This document shows positions 35,601 through 44,441 of a DNA stretch of 64,000 bases, in pieces (the first letter of the stretch is position 1; the number at the start of each line of letters is the position of its first letter). The DNA comes from Hazenella coriacea (GTDB taxonomy: Bacteria; Bacillota; Bacilli; Thermoactinomycetales; Thermoactinomycetaceae). The translations under genes were made by a program, and so were the position numbers. The notes beneath the pieces are model-generated. The model did not search any database, was not told the origin of the DNA, and saw only the letters and a list, made by a program, of their open reading frames with translations. The stretch is taken from contig NZ_SMAG01000010.1 of NCBI RefSeq assembly GCF_004341825.1, positions 19,504 through 83,503 of the forward strand. Direction: 5' to 3'.

Positions 35601-37132
35601 TGCTCCATTTCGCGCTCACGATCGATAGCTGGATTGGTAACTACAGCAACACTTTCTTTGATATAGTCGGGCAGATTTTGTCTCACTTTTGCCAGAGCGG
35701 CTAATGGTCCATCATGCCCCAAGGATCGGATCGGATCAACGCCTGTGTCAGCCATTTGCTTGACCATTTGGAGATGTTCTCGTTCCCAACCAAATGCTGC
35801 ATAGGCTTGATCTGTAACAGATAAACACGTTGATGCTAACCCGTTTCCTTGCGGTGTAGTGATAAAGTCACGGAAATCGGAAATCTCCATTTGTGAAGTG
35901 GTTCGCTCCCAAACGAGTTGCTGTAGCTGATGATGGGGGATTAACTTAGCTGTAGGAGTCAATTGGACACCAATGGTTTCTCCAGGAGCCAGAGGTTTTG
36001 GCTCACTAACCATGTCCAATCCGGGAATAATCCCTTGTTCCGATGAGAAATAATAGGCTCGCTCACTTTCGATTTGCCAGAGTGGACGTAACCCTAACGC
36101 ATCCACACGGAAAGCACACTCATCGCCATAACGTGAAATAATTCCAGCTGGTCCCTGAGCAAAAGGTCCCCAGATTTGTCGATAGTACATATAAAGGTTT
36201 TGAAGGTGTTTCGGAAGTGATTTAATTTCGTTGATAATGGGTGGGAAGACCATTTCGATGGCCTCAAATAAACTATATTGATACTTGTGAATCAATGTTT
36301 CAATTAAACGATTGACATCTTGTGAGTCACTACTTTCTTCGGCAAGAGGAACTCCAATCATGAGAGCCTCATCACGTAATTTGCGGATTGTATTAATCTC
36401 ACCGTTATGTCCAAGAAGAGAGAATGGTTGAACTCGAAAAAAATTAGATAACGTGTTAGTTGAATAGCGGTTATGACCTAAGGTAACTAAGGATTGAAAG
36501 TCAGGGTCATGAAGATCGACAAAATAGAGAGGAAGTAGACTGGCAGCACCCATAAGCTTGTAGATTACGGTTTGCTCGCTAAAAGAGGCAACTTGAATGG
36601 GAAAACGTTTTTCTGCTTCGATCACCCAATCGAAGCAACGACGAGTAAGTTGCTCAAACGACTCGGGGAGCAATCCAACCTGCCAAAAATGAGGTTCATC
36701 AGCTTGAGCAATTGTTCCAAGTACCGAACTATTTACTTGGTCAAATTTTTCAGCTAAAATTTGGAACCTATGAGCTCTAAAGAGAGAGCGAATCTGGGAC
36801 TTTACTTCCTCTGTCCCTAGTTCCAAGTTTTTAGGAAGAAACAGATGAGCGACAACAAAGTGAGGATCTTCGGCCAACTCAGCGGAGCATCCATTTGCGG
36901 CTAACTGCTTTGCCCATATTTTACGTGGAAGATCTGTAAGGATTCCGCATCCGTCCCCTTCGCCATTAATAAAACCAGAGCGGTGTTCCAACTTGATTAA
37001 CGCTTCAATGGTGTCCAACATATTTTGTTGTTTGGCAACTCCGTCTTTCTCGATGGTGGTAACAATTCCACAGCTGTCGTACTCTTCAGATAACAAATCT
37101 TGAAAACGACCCAATTGAGAAATATTTGTCAT
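32672..37132 (-). CDS. Glutamate synthase (NADPH/ferredoxin type), large subunit
   Basis: Makes two glutamates from glutamine and 2-oxoglutarate. The 1486 residues have a 20-residue leader before the N-terminal nucleophile Cys21 (DSCGIVTTIEKDG), the glutaminase class II domain, a central domain, the FMN-binding synthase domain (NGEGGEIKDMLGKYP, IKIGQGAKPGEGGHLPGKKV), the 3Fe-4S Cys cluster (CTTCRGCHLDTCHVGIATQ) and the C-terminal GXGXG beta-helix. Length matches GltA of B. subtilis. No small subunit gene adjoins. ATG 37132 has no ribosome site at normal distance; GGAGGTGAAAGG lies 20-30 bases upstream, better spaced for an in-frame CTG at 37144. Confidence 0.95.
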   Translation of the reverse strand: MTNISQLGRFQDLLSEEYDSCGIVTTIEKDGVAKQQNMLDTIEALIKLEHRSGFINGEGDGCGILTDLPRKIWAKQLAANGCSAELAEDPHFVVAHLFLPKNLELGTEEVKSQIRSLFRAHRFQILAEKFDQVNSSVLGTIAQADEPHFWQVGLLPESFEQLTRRCFDWVIEAEKRFPIQVASFSEQTVIYKLMGAASLLPLYFVDLHDPDFQSLVTLGHNRYSTNTLSNFFRVQPFSLLGHNGEINTIRKLRDEALMIGVPLAEESSDSQDVNRLIETLIHKYQYSLFEAIEMVFPPIINEIKSLPKHLQNLYMYYRQIWGPFAQGPAGIISRYGDECAFRVDALGLRPLWQIESERAYYFSSEQGIIPGLDMVSEPKPLAPGETIGVQLTPTAKLIPHHQLQQLVWERTTSQMEISDFRDFITTPQGNGLASTCLSVTDQAYAAFGWEREHLQMVKQMADTGVDPIRSLGHDGPLAALAKVRQNLPDYIKESVAVVTNPAIDREREMEHFSTRVVIGQRPVLQSPTEQKATRIELPSPILLEGPHAAEVCNQCLTLSFDDLVQFFNQKNQVTKLSLTYSPATGIQQRLTELAEEAKSAVINGTTLLVFDDEECHQQNSLYLDPYLALSKVDLALKHTTQSEGQNLRRSVSIVLRSGAIRNLHDLAIAIGLGADAISPYLMFATIQEKEALSSVHLYQALYKGLEKIVSTLGIHELRGYSRLFSSIGLHSEIADLLQIVNYCGTDKAGLSWDQLEKDAEERMADFHSEQAKPARLFHLWPRIWKSIGQLAQGSISYEDFALKLHELERDSPISLRHLSDFRFSETNHIHPDDVDCSIGHHDLPFVISSMSFGSQNEVAFRAYAEAAERLNMVSLNGEGGEIKDMLGKYPHTRGHQIASGRFGVNIELANSANLLEIKIGQGAKPGEGGHLPGKKVSEKVAAARNATPGNDLISPSNNHDIYSIEDLAQIITELKTANPFAKVIVKVPVVPNIGTISVGIAKAGADIITLSGFDGGTGAARVHALQHVGLPVEIGVKAAHNALLEAGIRHQVEIWADGGLKSALDVIKIICLGANRVGFGTLAMLAIGCTTCRGCHLDTCHVGIATQVETVAEAEEHGFRRFVPRELDRSIEGLTQLFTTLSKEIQRITAQLGFTRTQDLVGRSDLLIQTREQERLDLSDLLQVSSIESSITPTMISAGLEENHLPHSHRNEAPTSYTGIHSAHRVLVSDLSSQRVRHRLDGSYRSLPPTSLEYLNGSIPGNGFAAFHADGIQVTVHGGAQDGVAKTAFGGKVAILKSPNKKLKWMNGSVGKGFCYGAQQGLFIVQGDADSRAGIRLSGADLIIAGELKEPLRDDLGMIANRANIKGFAFEYMTNGRAVVLGDPGPWICSGMTGGVVYLRLQPQLGLDQEAIQRRIAKAAKVALGPLYDQGVQDLQELLNAYLVELIASGQLSTAQQIQLLLENLSDHFVQIIPVQQQADPSISTE

Positions 37133-37435
37133 AGGAACGGTCAGGGTTGACCTTTCACCTCCGATAAAAGAATCATTTACAAATCATTGATACTCCTTGG
37201 ATCAATATGCTACTCATATGACTATATAGAGGAGTATATTAAATAGAATAACATGAATTTTTTACGCAAACAAGATTGAATTAACATTTTTATTTATCAT
37301 AACGTTTATTTATACGATGTGCTTTTTCTTTGGAAGTGTGTATATATGCGTTAAATTAAAGAGGAAGAAGGAATTCATAAAGAAAGCGCTTTCATTTCTG
37401 TTTTTATAATTATAAACTAATTATAAAAAAATACA
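37133..37435. other. Upstream region of the glutamate synthase gene
   Basis: No gene is seen. On the minus strand it should carry the glutamate synthase promoter; several AT-rich -10-like hexamers exist (for example TATACT complement near 37230) but none has a convincing -35 partner. I see no clear GltC-type or CodY operator. Confidence 0.4.
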
Positions 37436-37480
37436 TCAAAAACGCTCCTCTCGTCAACTTCAACAGAGGAGCGTTTTATG
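37436..37480 (-). terminator. Terminator after the CPBP protease gene
   Basis: AACGCTCCTCT (37441-37451) pairs with AGAGGAGCGTT (37465-37475). Read on the minus strand it ends in a T run, 40 bases after the stop of the CPBP gene. Confidence 0.8.
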
Positions 37481-37516
37481 CTTCAATAAGTAGGCTTCCT
37501 AATTCATAAATTCCGA

Positions 37517-38524
37517 TTACCAATAATTTAGAATATCAAACACCAAAAAAGTCGTATTTAAAACCATATGTAACAGGATCGGAGCCCATAAGCTTTGATA
37601 TAAATGTCGGAAAATAGCAAATACGATCCCTGAAATAAACAAAGGAGCAAATAACGGAATGTCTACATGATCCAGTGCAAAAATAAATGAAGGGATCAGA
37701 ATCCCAATCAAGGCTCCCCAACGCTTCGTAAATAGTTGTTGATAGAAACCTCGATATAAAATCTCTTCATTGATGGGGCCAATGACTCCAATGCATAACC
37801 ACTGTACAAGAATATACGCCCAACCTTTTTCGATCGAATGTTGAATATCTTCTTCAATCGAGTTCATTCGTTCTGACCCAAGATCTAGAGAAAAAAGTTG
37901 GCTCACGGCTTCCGTAATGACCCCATCGACAATGAAATAAATAAAAAAGTAGCCTGAGATCGTAAACAAAGGAAGAAGGAACCACAGCCATCGAAATGGG
38001 ATTTGAATGCGAAATCCGATCACAGAGAATCGTCCCCAAAATAAGGCAATTGCTGTAACTAAATAAGAGATATCTATGAAGAATTGAAAAAAGGTATTAA
38101 TAATATAAGGATCAATCGAAATGACATTTAAAACACTAAGCAGATAAAAAAAGACGAGATAAATAATCTGATTCCAAGCAAGATAGTAGACCAAATCTTT
38201 AAGAGATAGATAGGGTTGAAGATGAGCTTCATATGAAAATAAAGTCAAGAATCCAAATAAGAGAAACGATAGAGTAGCGGCGAGGCTAAGGAGATCCATG
38301 AACGAAAAAGTGACACTATACCATAAAGGTAGATAATCTGTGAATTGAATCAACCATGTATTTTGATCCGTTTTTGTCCACTCAAATAAACCAAAATTGA
38401 TTAAGCGTTGTGCTAAATGAATAATAAATAAAACCCATGCACTAAGGTCTCGAAGTTGATGAAAGCGATTTTTAGGCTGTTGAACTGATAAAGAGTGCGT
38501 GGTTGAAAGGGTTATTTGTGTCAT
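37517..38524 (-). CDS. CPBP-family intramembrane metalloprotease (CAAX/Abi type)
   Basis: 335 residues with about eight membrane helices. The catalytic motifs of the CPBP/Abi family are visible: INEEILYRGFYQQLF (Glu-Glu-x3-Arg, about residues 253-267), FIFALDHVD (His, about 288-296) and LHMVLNTTF (His-x3-Asn, about 319-327). Known members process prenylated proteins or bacteriocin-related peptides; here the substrate is unknown. ATG 38524 follows AAGAGGTAG on the minus strand. Terminators isolate it from both neighbours. Confidence 0.9.
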   Translation of the reverse strand: MTQITLSTTHSLSVQQPKNRFHQLRDLSAWVLFIIHLAQRLINFGLFEWTKTDQNTWLIQFTDYLPLWYSVTFSFMDLLSLAATLSFLLFGFLTLFSYEAHLQPYLSLKDLVYYLAWNQIIYLVFFYLLSVLNVISIDPYIINTFFQFFIDISYLVTAIALFWGRFSVIGFRIQIPFRWLWFLLPLFTISGYFFIYFIVDGVITEAVSQLFSLDLGSERMNSIEEDIQHSIEKGWAYILVQWLCIGVIGPINEEILYRGFYQQLFTKRWGALIGILIPSFIFALDHVDIPLFAPLFISGIVFAIFRHLYQSLWAPILLHMVLNTTFLVFDILNYW

Positions 38525-38639
38525 ATCTACCTCTTAGATGAAAGATTTTTGAAAATCGGGTGATAAATTTATCTTAATCAACGAATTATTTAAATACAAC
38601 GGAAAAATAAAGAGACTCTAGAATACAATTATCTCTAAA

Positions 38640-38672
38640 TAAAAACTAGCTCTTCAATATTTGAAGAGCTAG
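38640..38672 (-). terminator. Terminator after the globin gene
   Basis: ACTAGCTCTTCAA (38645-38657) pairs with TTGAAGAGCTAGT (38661-38673) around a 3-base loop; on the minus strand it is followed by a T run, 11 bases after the globin stop. Confidence 0.88.
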
Positions 38673-38683
38673 TCAGACTTGAA

Positions 38684-39067
38684 CTATTTTTCCTGTTGAT
38701 TGATCATGTGATGAGCAGACATGACCAAACGACTCCAGATCTGCTCCCGTTCTAATCCTGAAATCCCCACTTCATCGAGTGCTTCATGCATGCAAGACAA
38801 CCATGCTTCAGCACGTGCCGGGGTAATAGGAAAGGGTAAATGTCTGGCTCGAAGCATAGGATGGCCGTACTCATTGGTATATAATGGAGGGCCGCCGAAA
38901 AACTGAGTCAGGAAAAGGTATTGCTTTTCCATCACAGGTTGAATATCTTCAGGGAAGATCGTCTTTAGTAATGGATGAGCCTGAACTCTAGGATAAAAAG
39001 CTTCTACCAATTGTCTAACTTTTTCAGCACCACCAATACGTTCGTAGATGGTGATTTTTTCATTCAT
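38684..39067 (-). CDS. Group II truncated haemoglobin (YjbI/HbO type)
   Basis: 127 residues. The truncated globin pattern is clear: TIYERIGGAEKVRQLVEAFY (residues 6-25), then FFGGPPLYTNEYGHPMLRARHLPFPI (in parts, about 56-81) with the proximal His in the RARHLPFPI segment, and a Trp at position G8 (AWLSCM), which mark group II. These bind oxygen or NO and protect respiration or detoxify peroxide. ATG 39067 follows AAGGAGCGATCAA and is 14 bases downstream of the hemL stop, so globin and HemL share one transcript: heme precursor supply together with a heme protein. Confidence 0.92.
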   Translation of the reverse strand: MNEKITIYERIGGAEKVRQLVEAFYPRVQAHPLLKTIFPEDIQPVMEKQYLFLTQFFGGPPLYTNEYGHPMLRARHLPFPITPARAEAWLSCMHEALDEVGISGLEREQIWSRLVMSAHHMINQQEK

Positions 39068-39081
39068 TTGATCGCTCCTTG

Positions 39082-40380
39082 CTACTTACCCTGTGACATT
39101 CTTTTAAAAGATCGTTCTACTGCACGGATTGTAAATTGAATGTCTTCATCAGAATGGGTCGTGGTTAAGAACCAAGCTTCATATTTAGAGGGAGCTAGAT
39201 AAACACCTTCTTCCAACATCAAACGGAAGAATTGCCCAAATAGCTCTCCGTCTGCTTGTTGTGCGTCTTCATAATTTACCACAGGCTGATCAGTGAAGTA
39301 TACTGCAAAAGCCCCACCCATACGGTTAAGGGTAATGGTAATATTGTACTTTTTGGCTAATTCTTCAATGGCGTCAGCGAGCGTACGACCCATCTCATCA
39401 AGTCGTTCATAAGTTCCAGGTTGAGCAAGTGTTTCCAAACATGCGATTCCAGCTGCAATCGATAAGGGATTTCCTGCCATGGTTCCAGCCTGATACATCG
39501 GACCCATCGGAGCCACTTGATCCATGATTTTTTTACTGCCACCATAAGCACCAATCGGGAGTCCACCACCCATGATCTTACCTAATGCAGTTAAATCAGG
39601 TTCTACATCGAAGAGTGTCTGGATTGCACCATAGTGGAAACGGAATCCTGTGATCACTTCATCAAAGATGACTAGTGCACCTGCTTGGTGAGCCCTTGTT
39701 TTGACTTGATTGAGGAAATCAGGAGCTGGAGGTACAATTCCAAAGTTACCCACTAAAGGCTCAACTAATACCCCAGCAATTTGATCTCCCCAAGCATCTA
39801 ACGCTTGTTGGAAAGCATCTAAATCGTTATATGGAACTGTAATGACTTCTTGTGCAAGACTAGGTGGAATACCAGCACTATCGGGAATTCCAAGTGTTGA
39901 GGGACCAGAGCCCGCAGCGACAAGTACTAAATCAGAATGACCATGGTAGCATCCTGCAAATTTAAGAATTTTATTACGCCCTGTATAAGCACGGGCCAAA
40001 CGGATTGTTGTCATGACAGCTTCAGTTCCACTATTAACAAAGCGAATTTGTTCCATGGATGGAATCGCTTCACGTAACATCTGTGCTAAACGTACTTCTT
40101 TTTCCGTAGGTGTTCCATATAATACACCATGACTAGCAGTCTCGATAATCGCAGCTGTCACATGTGGATGAGCATGACCTAGAATGATGGGACCAAATGC
40201 AGCGAGATAGTCAATATAACGATTGCCATCTTCATCCCAAAAATAGGGTCCTTGTGCTTTTTTCATAAATACAGGGGTTCCATTGCCAACAGCACGAAAA
40301 GAACGTGATGGGCTATTTACCCCCCCGACGATTACATCTAAAGCTTCTTGATATAATTGTTTTGAACGTTGTAATTCCAA
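39082..40380 (-). CDS. hemL: Glutamate-1-semialdehyde 2,1-aminomutase
   Basis: Converts glutamate-1-semialdehyde to 5-aminolevulinate, the C5 route to heme. The PLP aminotransferase features are [10 protein letters not shown] at the N-terminus, [26 protein letters not shown], the [10 protein letters not shown] motif and the PLP-lysine in [17 protein letters not shown]. Start chosen at TTG 40380, eight bases after GAGAGGAC; this gives 432 residues, the family length. In B. subtilis the gsaB paralogue occupies the same place in the yga-perR region, so this could be either HemL or GsaB, which share the reaction. Confidence 0.93.
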   Translation of the reverse strand: MELQRSKQLYQEALDVIVGGVNSPSRSFRAVGNGTPVFMKKAQGPYFWDEDGNRYIDYLAAFGPIILGHAHPHVTAAIIETASHGVLYGTPTEKEVRLAQMLREAIPSMEQIRFVNSGTEAVMTTIRLARAYTGRNKILKFAGCYHGHSDLVLVAAGSGPSTLGIPDSAGIPPSLAQEVITVPYNDLDAFQQALDAWGDQIAGVLVEPLVGNFGIVPPAPDFLNQVKTRAHQAGALVIFDEVITGFRFHYGAIQTLFDVEPDLTALGKIMGGGLPIGAYGGSKKIMDQVAPMGPMYQAGTMAGNPLSIAAGIACLETLAQPGTYERLDEMGRTLADAIEELAKKYNITITLNRMGGAFAVYFTDQPVVNYEDAQQADGELFGQFFRLMLEEGVYLAPSKYEAWFLTTTHSDEDIQFTIRAVERSFKRMSQGK

Positions 40381-40668
40381 GAAAAAGTCCTCTCCTTTCT
40401 TTACCAAAGACAATTGTACCGATGTTTTTTAAAAAATCATAGGGGAATGTAAAAGAGTTCTTCGATAGTCAGTTGTTTCTTGATTTTAACTTGTGATATT
40501 CTGAAAATGGTAACGTATGATCTTGTGGGGTCAAGCACTTTATATTCTAAAGTTTGTTGCATATATAGATCAACTTATCATTTGTTTAAAAGTGATATGT
40601 GATGGTAATTGCAACTGCCTAGTTCTAGAAATTTCTACTGCAACAGAAATAAGTGGAGGCGAGGAAGA

Positions 40669-42573
40669 TTGTCGTTATTTAATGTGGGGGAAAAATATAG
40701 AAACTCATACACCATCGAACATGTGGTTCCATTTTTCGATGGTGAGCTAGCCATTTCTCACTTGGATTCAAAGAGGTATTACTTGCAATCTGCCCACTTA
40801 AAAAAACAGGCTCCCTCCCGGGCAATCCAGCAATATCGTTCATTAAATCATCCTCTAGTTATACCTTTTACTGAAGTTTATACTGAAGATCGCTCCCTAG
40901 TTTTTATTCGACCTTATTGTTCGATTAAGCCATTACATGAAGTTGTGATGAAAGAAGACATAGCAGAAGATACCATTGTTCAATGGGGTAAACAACTCTT
41001 GTTACTTGCTGCTGAGCTGAAAACGAAAGCGATGCCTATGTATTTACTCACGGACCCGAGAAATATAGGTCTTGATGAAGAAACTGATGAGTTGAAAGTT
41101 CTCTTCTGTGGGGTAGAACATATCACAGCTCTTCGATCGACACTTGATTGGGGAACTTTTTTCTATAGCTTGGTTAGTAAAGAACATTTAGAAGGACCCA
41201 TTGATAAGGTTCCCAATGATTTAGAGGGTTCCAAACATTTACATCGGCTCATTCAAAAAAGCTTACAAAATAACTCCATTGATTCGATTTTGTCACATAT
41301 TGAAGTTTATGAGAAGAAGCGAAAGAAAGGTGGGATTCTCGATTTTCTCTTAGGTGGAGGAAAAAAAGAGAAAGAATCTTCGAATGAAGCGACACTAAAT
41401 GAAGATGCCCAAAATTCTTCTCCTTCAATAGAACCCCCAAGCACACTCCCTTCTCGACCTGAACAGATCGTTGGACCTGAGCCCACTTTAGCAGACCCAC
41501 GCAAAAGTACTGATGTGGAGTATTTAGACAAATTACGTCGAGAGCTAGAGCGAAAGCAGCAGGAAGAGATCGAACGCCAGCGGCTGCAAATGGAATTGGA
41601 AATGGAACGCCAACGACAGGAATTTCTAAAAGAATTGGAAAAAGAGCGAGGCATTCGGGAGCGCTTGGAGCAGGAACGCTTAAAACAAAAACGTTTGGAG
41701 CAAACAAGTACAAGCGAAAACGATGTAGAACAAGAGAGCTTGGAGCAAGAGAGCTTGGAGCAAGAGAGCTTGGAGCAAGAGAGCTTGGAGCAAGAACGTT
41801 TGGAGCAAGAACGCTTGGAGCAAGAACGTTTGGAGCAAGAACGTTTGGAGCAAGAACGTTTGGAGCGAGAACGCTTGGAACAAGAACGTTTGGAGCAAGA
41901 GCGTTTGGAGCAAGAGCGTTTGGAACAAGAACGTTTGGAGCAAGAGCGTTTGGAACAAGAGCGTTTGGAGCAAGAGCGTTTGGAGCAAGAGCGTTTGGAA
42001 CAAGAACGTTTGGAACGAGAGCGTTTGGAGCAAGAACGCTTGGAACGAGAGCGTTTGGAGCAAGAACGCTTGGAGCAAGAACGTTTGGAACGTGAACGTC
42101 GGGAATGGGAGCGTCGCGAACGAGAACGTTTGAAACGTGAATTAAAGGAAAAGATGAGTTTGGAACTAGAGAAGTTAAGGGATGAACGTCTGGAATGGGA
42201 ACGCCGTGAACAGGAGCGTATGGAGCAGGCACGTTTATCATTTGAAAATCGAGAACGTGCTTTGATTGAGAAATTAGAATTACAGCTTTCACAAATTGAA
42301 GTGTCTTTTCCGCTTCAAAGTGAAAATCCGAAACAAATAGATTCTCTAGAAAAAATGAAAGATGAATTATACGGGGAGAAATCCAAAGAATTGCAACCCT
42401 TGAGTGATGGGAATTCTTTGCAAAACTTAAATTCTTTTGCCCAACCCAATTCATCAGTTGAATCGGGCATTGCCAAACAAGAGGAAAATCAGCGAGCTAA
42501 AGAAAGTGAAGAACATGCACGTTTAGCTAGACAATTTGAAGAATACATGAAACAAATGTATAAAAACAATTAA
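40669..42573 (+). CDS. Pseudokinase-like protein with long LEQER coiled/single-helix repeat
   Basis: 634 residues; TTG start at 40669 sits nine bases after GGAGG (40655-40659). Residues 1-210 resemble a degenerate protein-kinase fold: N-lobe-like strands, a hinge ([17 protein letters not shown]) and a segment [21 protein letters not shown] where a catalytic loop would lie, but no HRD or DFG motif. A basic [15 protein letters not shown] linker and a Pro/Ser stretch follow. Residues ~290-560 are strongly helical and charged, with 25 pentapeptides of the form LE[QR]E[RS]. The C-terminus is acidic. No membrane segment. It lies 99 bases before two Spo0M genes. Function unknown. Confidence 0.6.
   Translation: MSLFNVGEKYRNSYTIEHVVPFFDGELAISHLDSKRYYLQSAHLKKQAPSRAIQQYRSLNHPLVIPFTEVYTEDRSLVFIRPYCSIKPLHEVVMKEDIAEDTIVQWGKQLLLLAAELKTKAMPMYLLTDPRNIGLDEETDELKVLFCGVEHITALRSTLDWGTFFYSLVSKEHLEGPIDKVPNDLEGSKHLHRLIQKSLQNNSIDSILSHIEVYEKKRKKGGILDFLLGGGKKEKESSNEATLNEDAQNSSPSIEPPSTLPSRPEQIVGPEPTLADPRKSTDVEYLDKLRRELERKQQEEIERQRLQMELEMERQRQEFLKELEKERGIRERLEQERLKQKRLEQTSTSENDVEQESLEQESLEQESLEQESLEQERLEQERLEQERLEQERLEQERLERERLEQERLEQERLEQERLEQERLEQERLEQERLEQERLEQERLEQERLERERLEQERLERERLEQERLEQERLERERREWERRERERLKRELKEKMSLELEKLRDERLEWERREQERMEQARLSFENRERALIEKLELQLSQIEVSFPLQSENPKQIDSLEKMKDELYGEKSKELQPLSDGNSLQNLNSFAQPNSSVESGIAKQEENQRAKESEEHARLARQFEEYMKQMYKNN
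41725..42099 (+). repeat. 15-bp tandem repeat encoding 25 LE[QR]E[RS] pentapeptides
   Basis: Twenty-five 15-bp units in a row: one VEQES, three LEQES, then LEQER with five LERER variants among twenty-one units. Units differ mostly at third positions (cgt/cgc, gag/gaa), so the array is old enough to have drifted while the protein repeat was kept. The protein pattern is that of a highly charged continuous helix. Confidence 0.95.
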
Positions 42574-42672
42574 ATAGGTGTAGCGGTGGAAATGTAGAGC
42601 TCATTTCTATAGGACTTACCGCTACCTTTTATCTCTACTTTTTTGGGTCAGAGACACAAAGGAGTGATCTGA

Positions 42673-43416
42673 TTGGTATTTTTTAAAGCATTAGCTAGTT
42701 TAGGTGTTGGAGCTGCCACGATTGATACAAAGTTAGAAGGAACACAATTCTTCCCAGGGGATACTGTGAATGGAGAAGTATTTATTCGTGGGGGACAAGC
42801 AGAGCAACAAGTAGATGAGATTTACCTTTACTTGGTTGTAGATATTTCGAAAAATGATAAAAAAACCGCTCATGTATTGAAAAGTTATCATTTATCCACT
42901 TCATTTCTGATTGAAGCGAATGGGAGTCATAGTGTGCCTTTTAAAATTAAGTTACCTCTAGAAACTCCCATGTCAAGTGGAGCTTTTCCTGTGTATTTAA
43001 AAACGGGACTAGATATCAAAATGGCGATTGATCCAAGTGATACAGATCGAATTGAAGTCTTACCTACTCCGTATGTGCAAAAAGTATTACAGCAATTTGA
43101 AGATGCTGGATTTGTCTTATATCAAATTCACAATGAGTTTGATGATCAGTGTGATCCACCTTTCTTTCAAATGCTCAAATATAAGCCGACGGGTTCATAT
43201 CATGGATTTGTGGACGAAATGATCATTTATATTAATCATAATGGTAATGAAGTGAATATGGATGTTGAGATGAACCGTTCTGCGAGATTTTTACGGAGTA
43301 ATTTCCACTGGTCCATAGATGACCCTGAAGGTACTCTACATGTAAACGATGAACATATTTATCAAGATCCTGTAGACAAAATACAAGATATGTTAAATAG
43401 AAAAACACTGTCATAG
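42673..43416 (+). CDS. Spo0M family protein (arrestin-like), copy 1
   Basis: 247 residues starting at TTG 42673 behind AAAGGAGTGAT. The Spo0M start is clear: FFKALASLGVGAATIDTKLE, then FFPGDTVNGEVFIRGG, the IDEIYLYLVV-like strand, and a VYLKTGLDIKMAIDPSDTDR segment (about residues 107-126), all part of two beta-sandwich halves like arrestins. Spo0M influences sporulation and cell-shape/division protein interactions in Bacillus, without enzymatic activity. The gene is followed 18 bases later by a paralogue, showing tandem duplication. Confidence 0.9.
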   Translation: MVFFKALASLGVGAATIDTKLEGTQFFPGDTVNGEVFIRGGQAEQQVDEIYLYLVVDISKNDKKTAHVLKSYHLSTSFLIEANGSHSVPFKIKLPLETPMSSGAFPVYLKTGLDIKMAIDPSDTDRIEVLPTPYVQKVLQQFEDAGFVLYQIHNEFDDQCDPPFFQMLKYKPTGSYHGFVDEMIIYINHNGNEVNMDVEMNRSARFLRSNFHWSIDDPEGTLHVNDEHIYQDPVDKIQDMLNRKTLS

Positions 43417-43434
43417 GTAGGGAGAGTTGAATGA

Positions 43435-44196
43435 ATGGTGTTTAGCAAGGCGCTAGCCAGCTTAGGTGTTGGAGCAGCAAAGGTAGATACGCGTCTGGAA
43501 AAAGCTAAGTTTAGGCAAGGAGAAATGATTCAAGGTAAAATTTTTATTCAAGGTGGACAAGCGGAGCAACAAATAGATGAGATTTACCTCTACTTAATTG
43601 TTCAATACTATCATGAAGGTTCTCAAAGTGAATATGTGATTGAAGAGAAGCGATTAACTGACCTCATCCTCATTGCTCCACGCGAGATCAAAGAGATTCC
43701 ATTTGAATTTCAGCTGCCTTATGATTCCCCAATCTCAAGTTACGGATCCACTCTCTATTTAAAAACGGGTTTGGATATCAAAATGGCAATCGACCCTGGT
43801 GATATGGACGGGATTGATGTGGAACCGCATTCAATTGTTGATTCTGTTTTAATTGCAGCTGAACGTGTAGGTTTTCAATTATATAGTGTTGAGTATGATT
43901 TTGAACATTACTTTTCCCGTCATCCGTTTGTTCAGGTATACAAATTAAAGCCATCAGGTCGCTATAATCAAGTTCTTGACGGCTTAGAGTTTGTGTTTAC
44001 AGCACAAGAAGATAGCGTTGATGTAATCATGAATGTAGACCGAAAAGCCGTTTGCTTTATGAGCTCCATGGAGGAAGCATTAGATTTAGATCGACGCTTA
44101 GTTCCTTTTACCGTTAAACAAGCAGATGTAGATGCTGGTGGGTTAGTAGAATTGCAAAATCGCTTAGAAGAATTAATTACGCCTCATTTGGAGTAA
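43435..44196 (+). CDS. Spo0M family protein (arrestin-like), copy 2
   Basis: 253 residues, ATG 43435 behind GGGAGAG. It shares the block FSKALASLGVGAAKVDTRLE, FIQGGQAEQQIDEIYLYLIV and LYLKTGLDIKMAIDPGDMDG with copy 1, while the C-terminal half has diverged (for example AERVGFQLYSVEYDFEHYF against DAGFVLYQIHNEFDD). The pair may form a heterodimer or bind different partners. Both lie downstream of the pseudokinase-like gene, and the three could be one operon. Confidence 0.9.
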   Translation: MVFSKALASLGVGAAKVDTRLEKAKFRQGEMIQGKIFIQGGQAEQQIDEIYLYLIVQYYHEGSQSEYVIEEKRLTDLILIAPREIKEIPFEFQLPYDSPISSYGSTLYLKTGLDIKMAIDPGDMDGIDVEPHSIVDSVLIAAERVGFQLYSVEYDFEHYFSRHPFVQVYKLKPSGRYNQVLDGLEFVFTAQEDSVDVIMNVDRKAVCFMSSMEEALDLDRRLVPFTVKQADVDAGGLVELQNRLEELITPHLE

Positions 44197-44372
44197 CAGA
44201 GATAAAAATTGAATGCATAGAAGAGTGTCCAACTCATAATATGTAAAATGATAAAGCTACACCTATTTACAAAAAAAGCGTTATCATGGAACAAGAACAC
44301 GCTTGGGGGCGGTTCGATCTAAAGTCCACAGGCGTTTTCTCCATGAGATCTCAAGGGTGTTTGCTTCTATAG

Positions 44373-44402
44373 GGTATTCCCACAAATGGAATACCTTTTT
44401 TC
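44373..44402 (+). terminator. Terminator before the ABC-2 operon
   Basis: GGTATTCC (44373-44380) pairs with GGAATACC (44388-44395), followed by a T run. It probably ends the Spo0M transcript. The 175 bases between the Spo0M stop and this hairpin hold no gene I can support. Confidence 0.8.
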
Positions 44403-44441
44403 TTTGAAAGGTACAATGAAGTTTCGTAGGGGGATGAGCTT

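Noticed and set aside
41249..42454. Long minus-strand open frame (401 codons) opposite the LEQER gene, and shorter ones in the same place
   Set aside because: The frame stays open only because the 15-bp repeat has no stop on the other strand; its product is a monotonous [10 protein letters not shown] repeat and it has no ribosome site.
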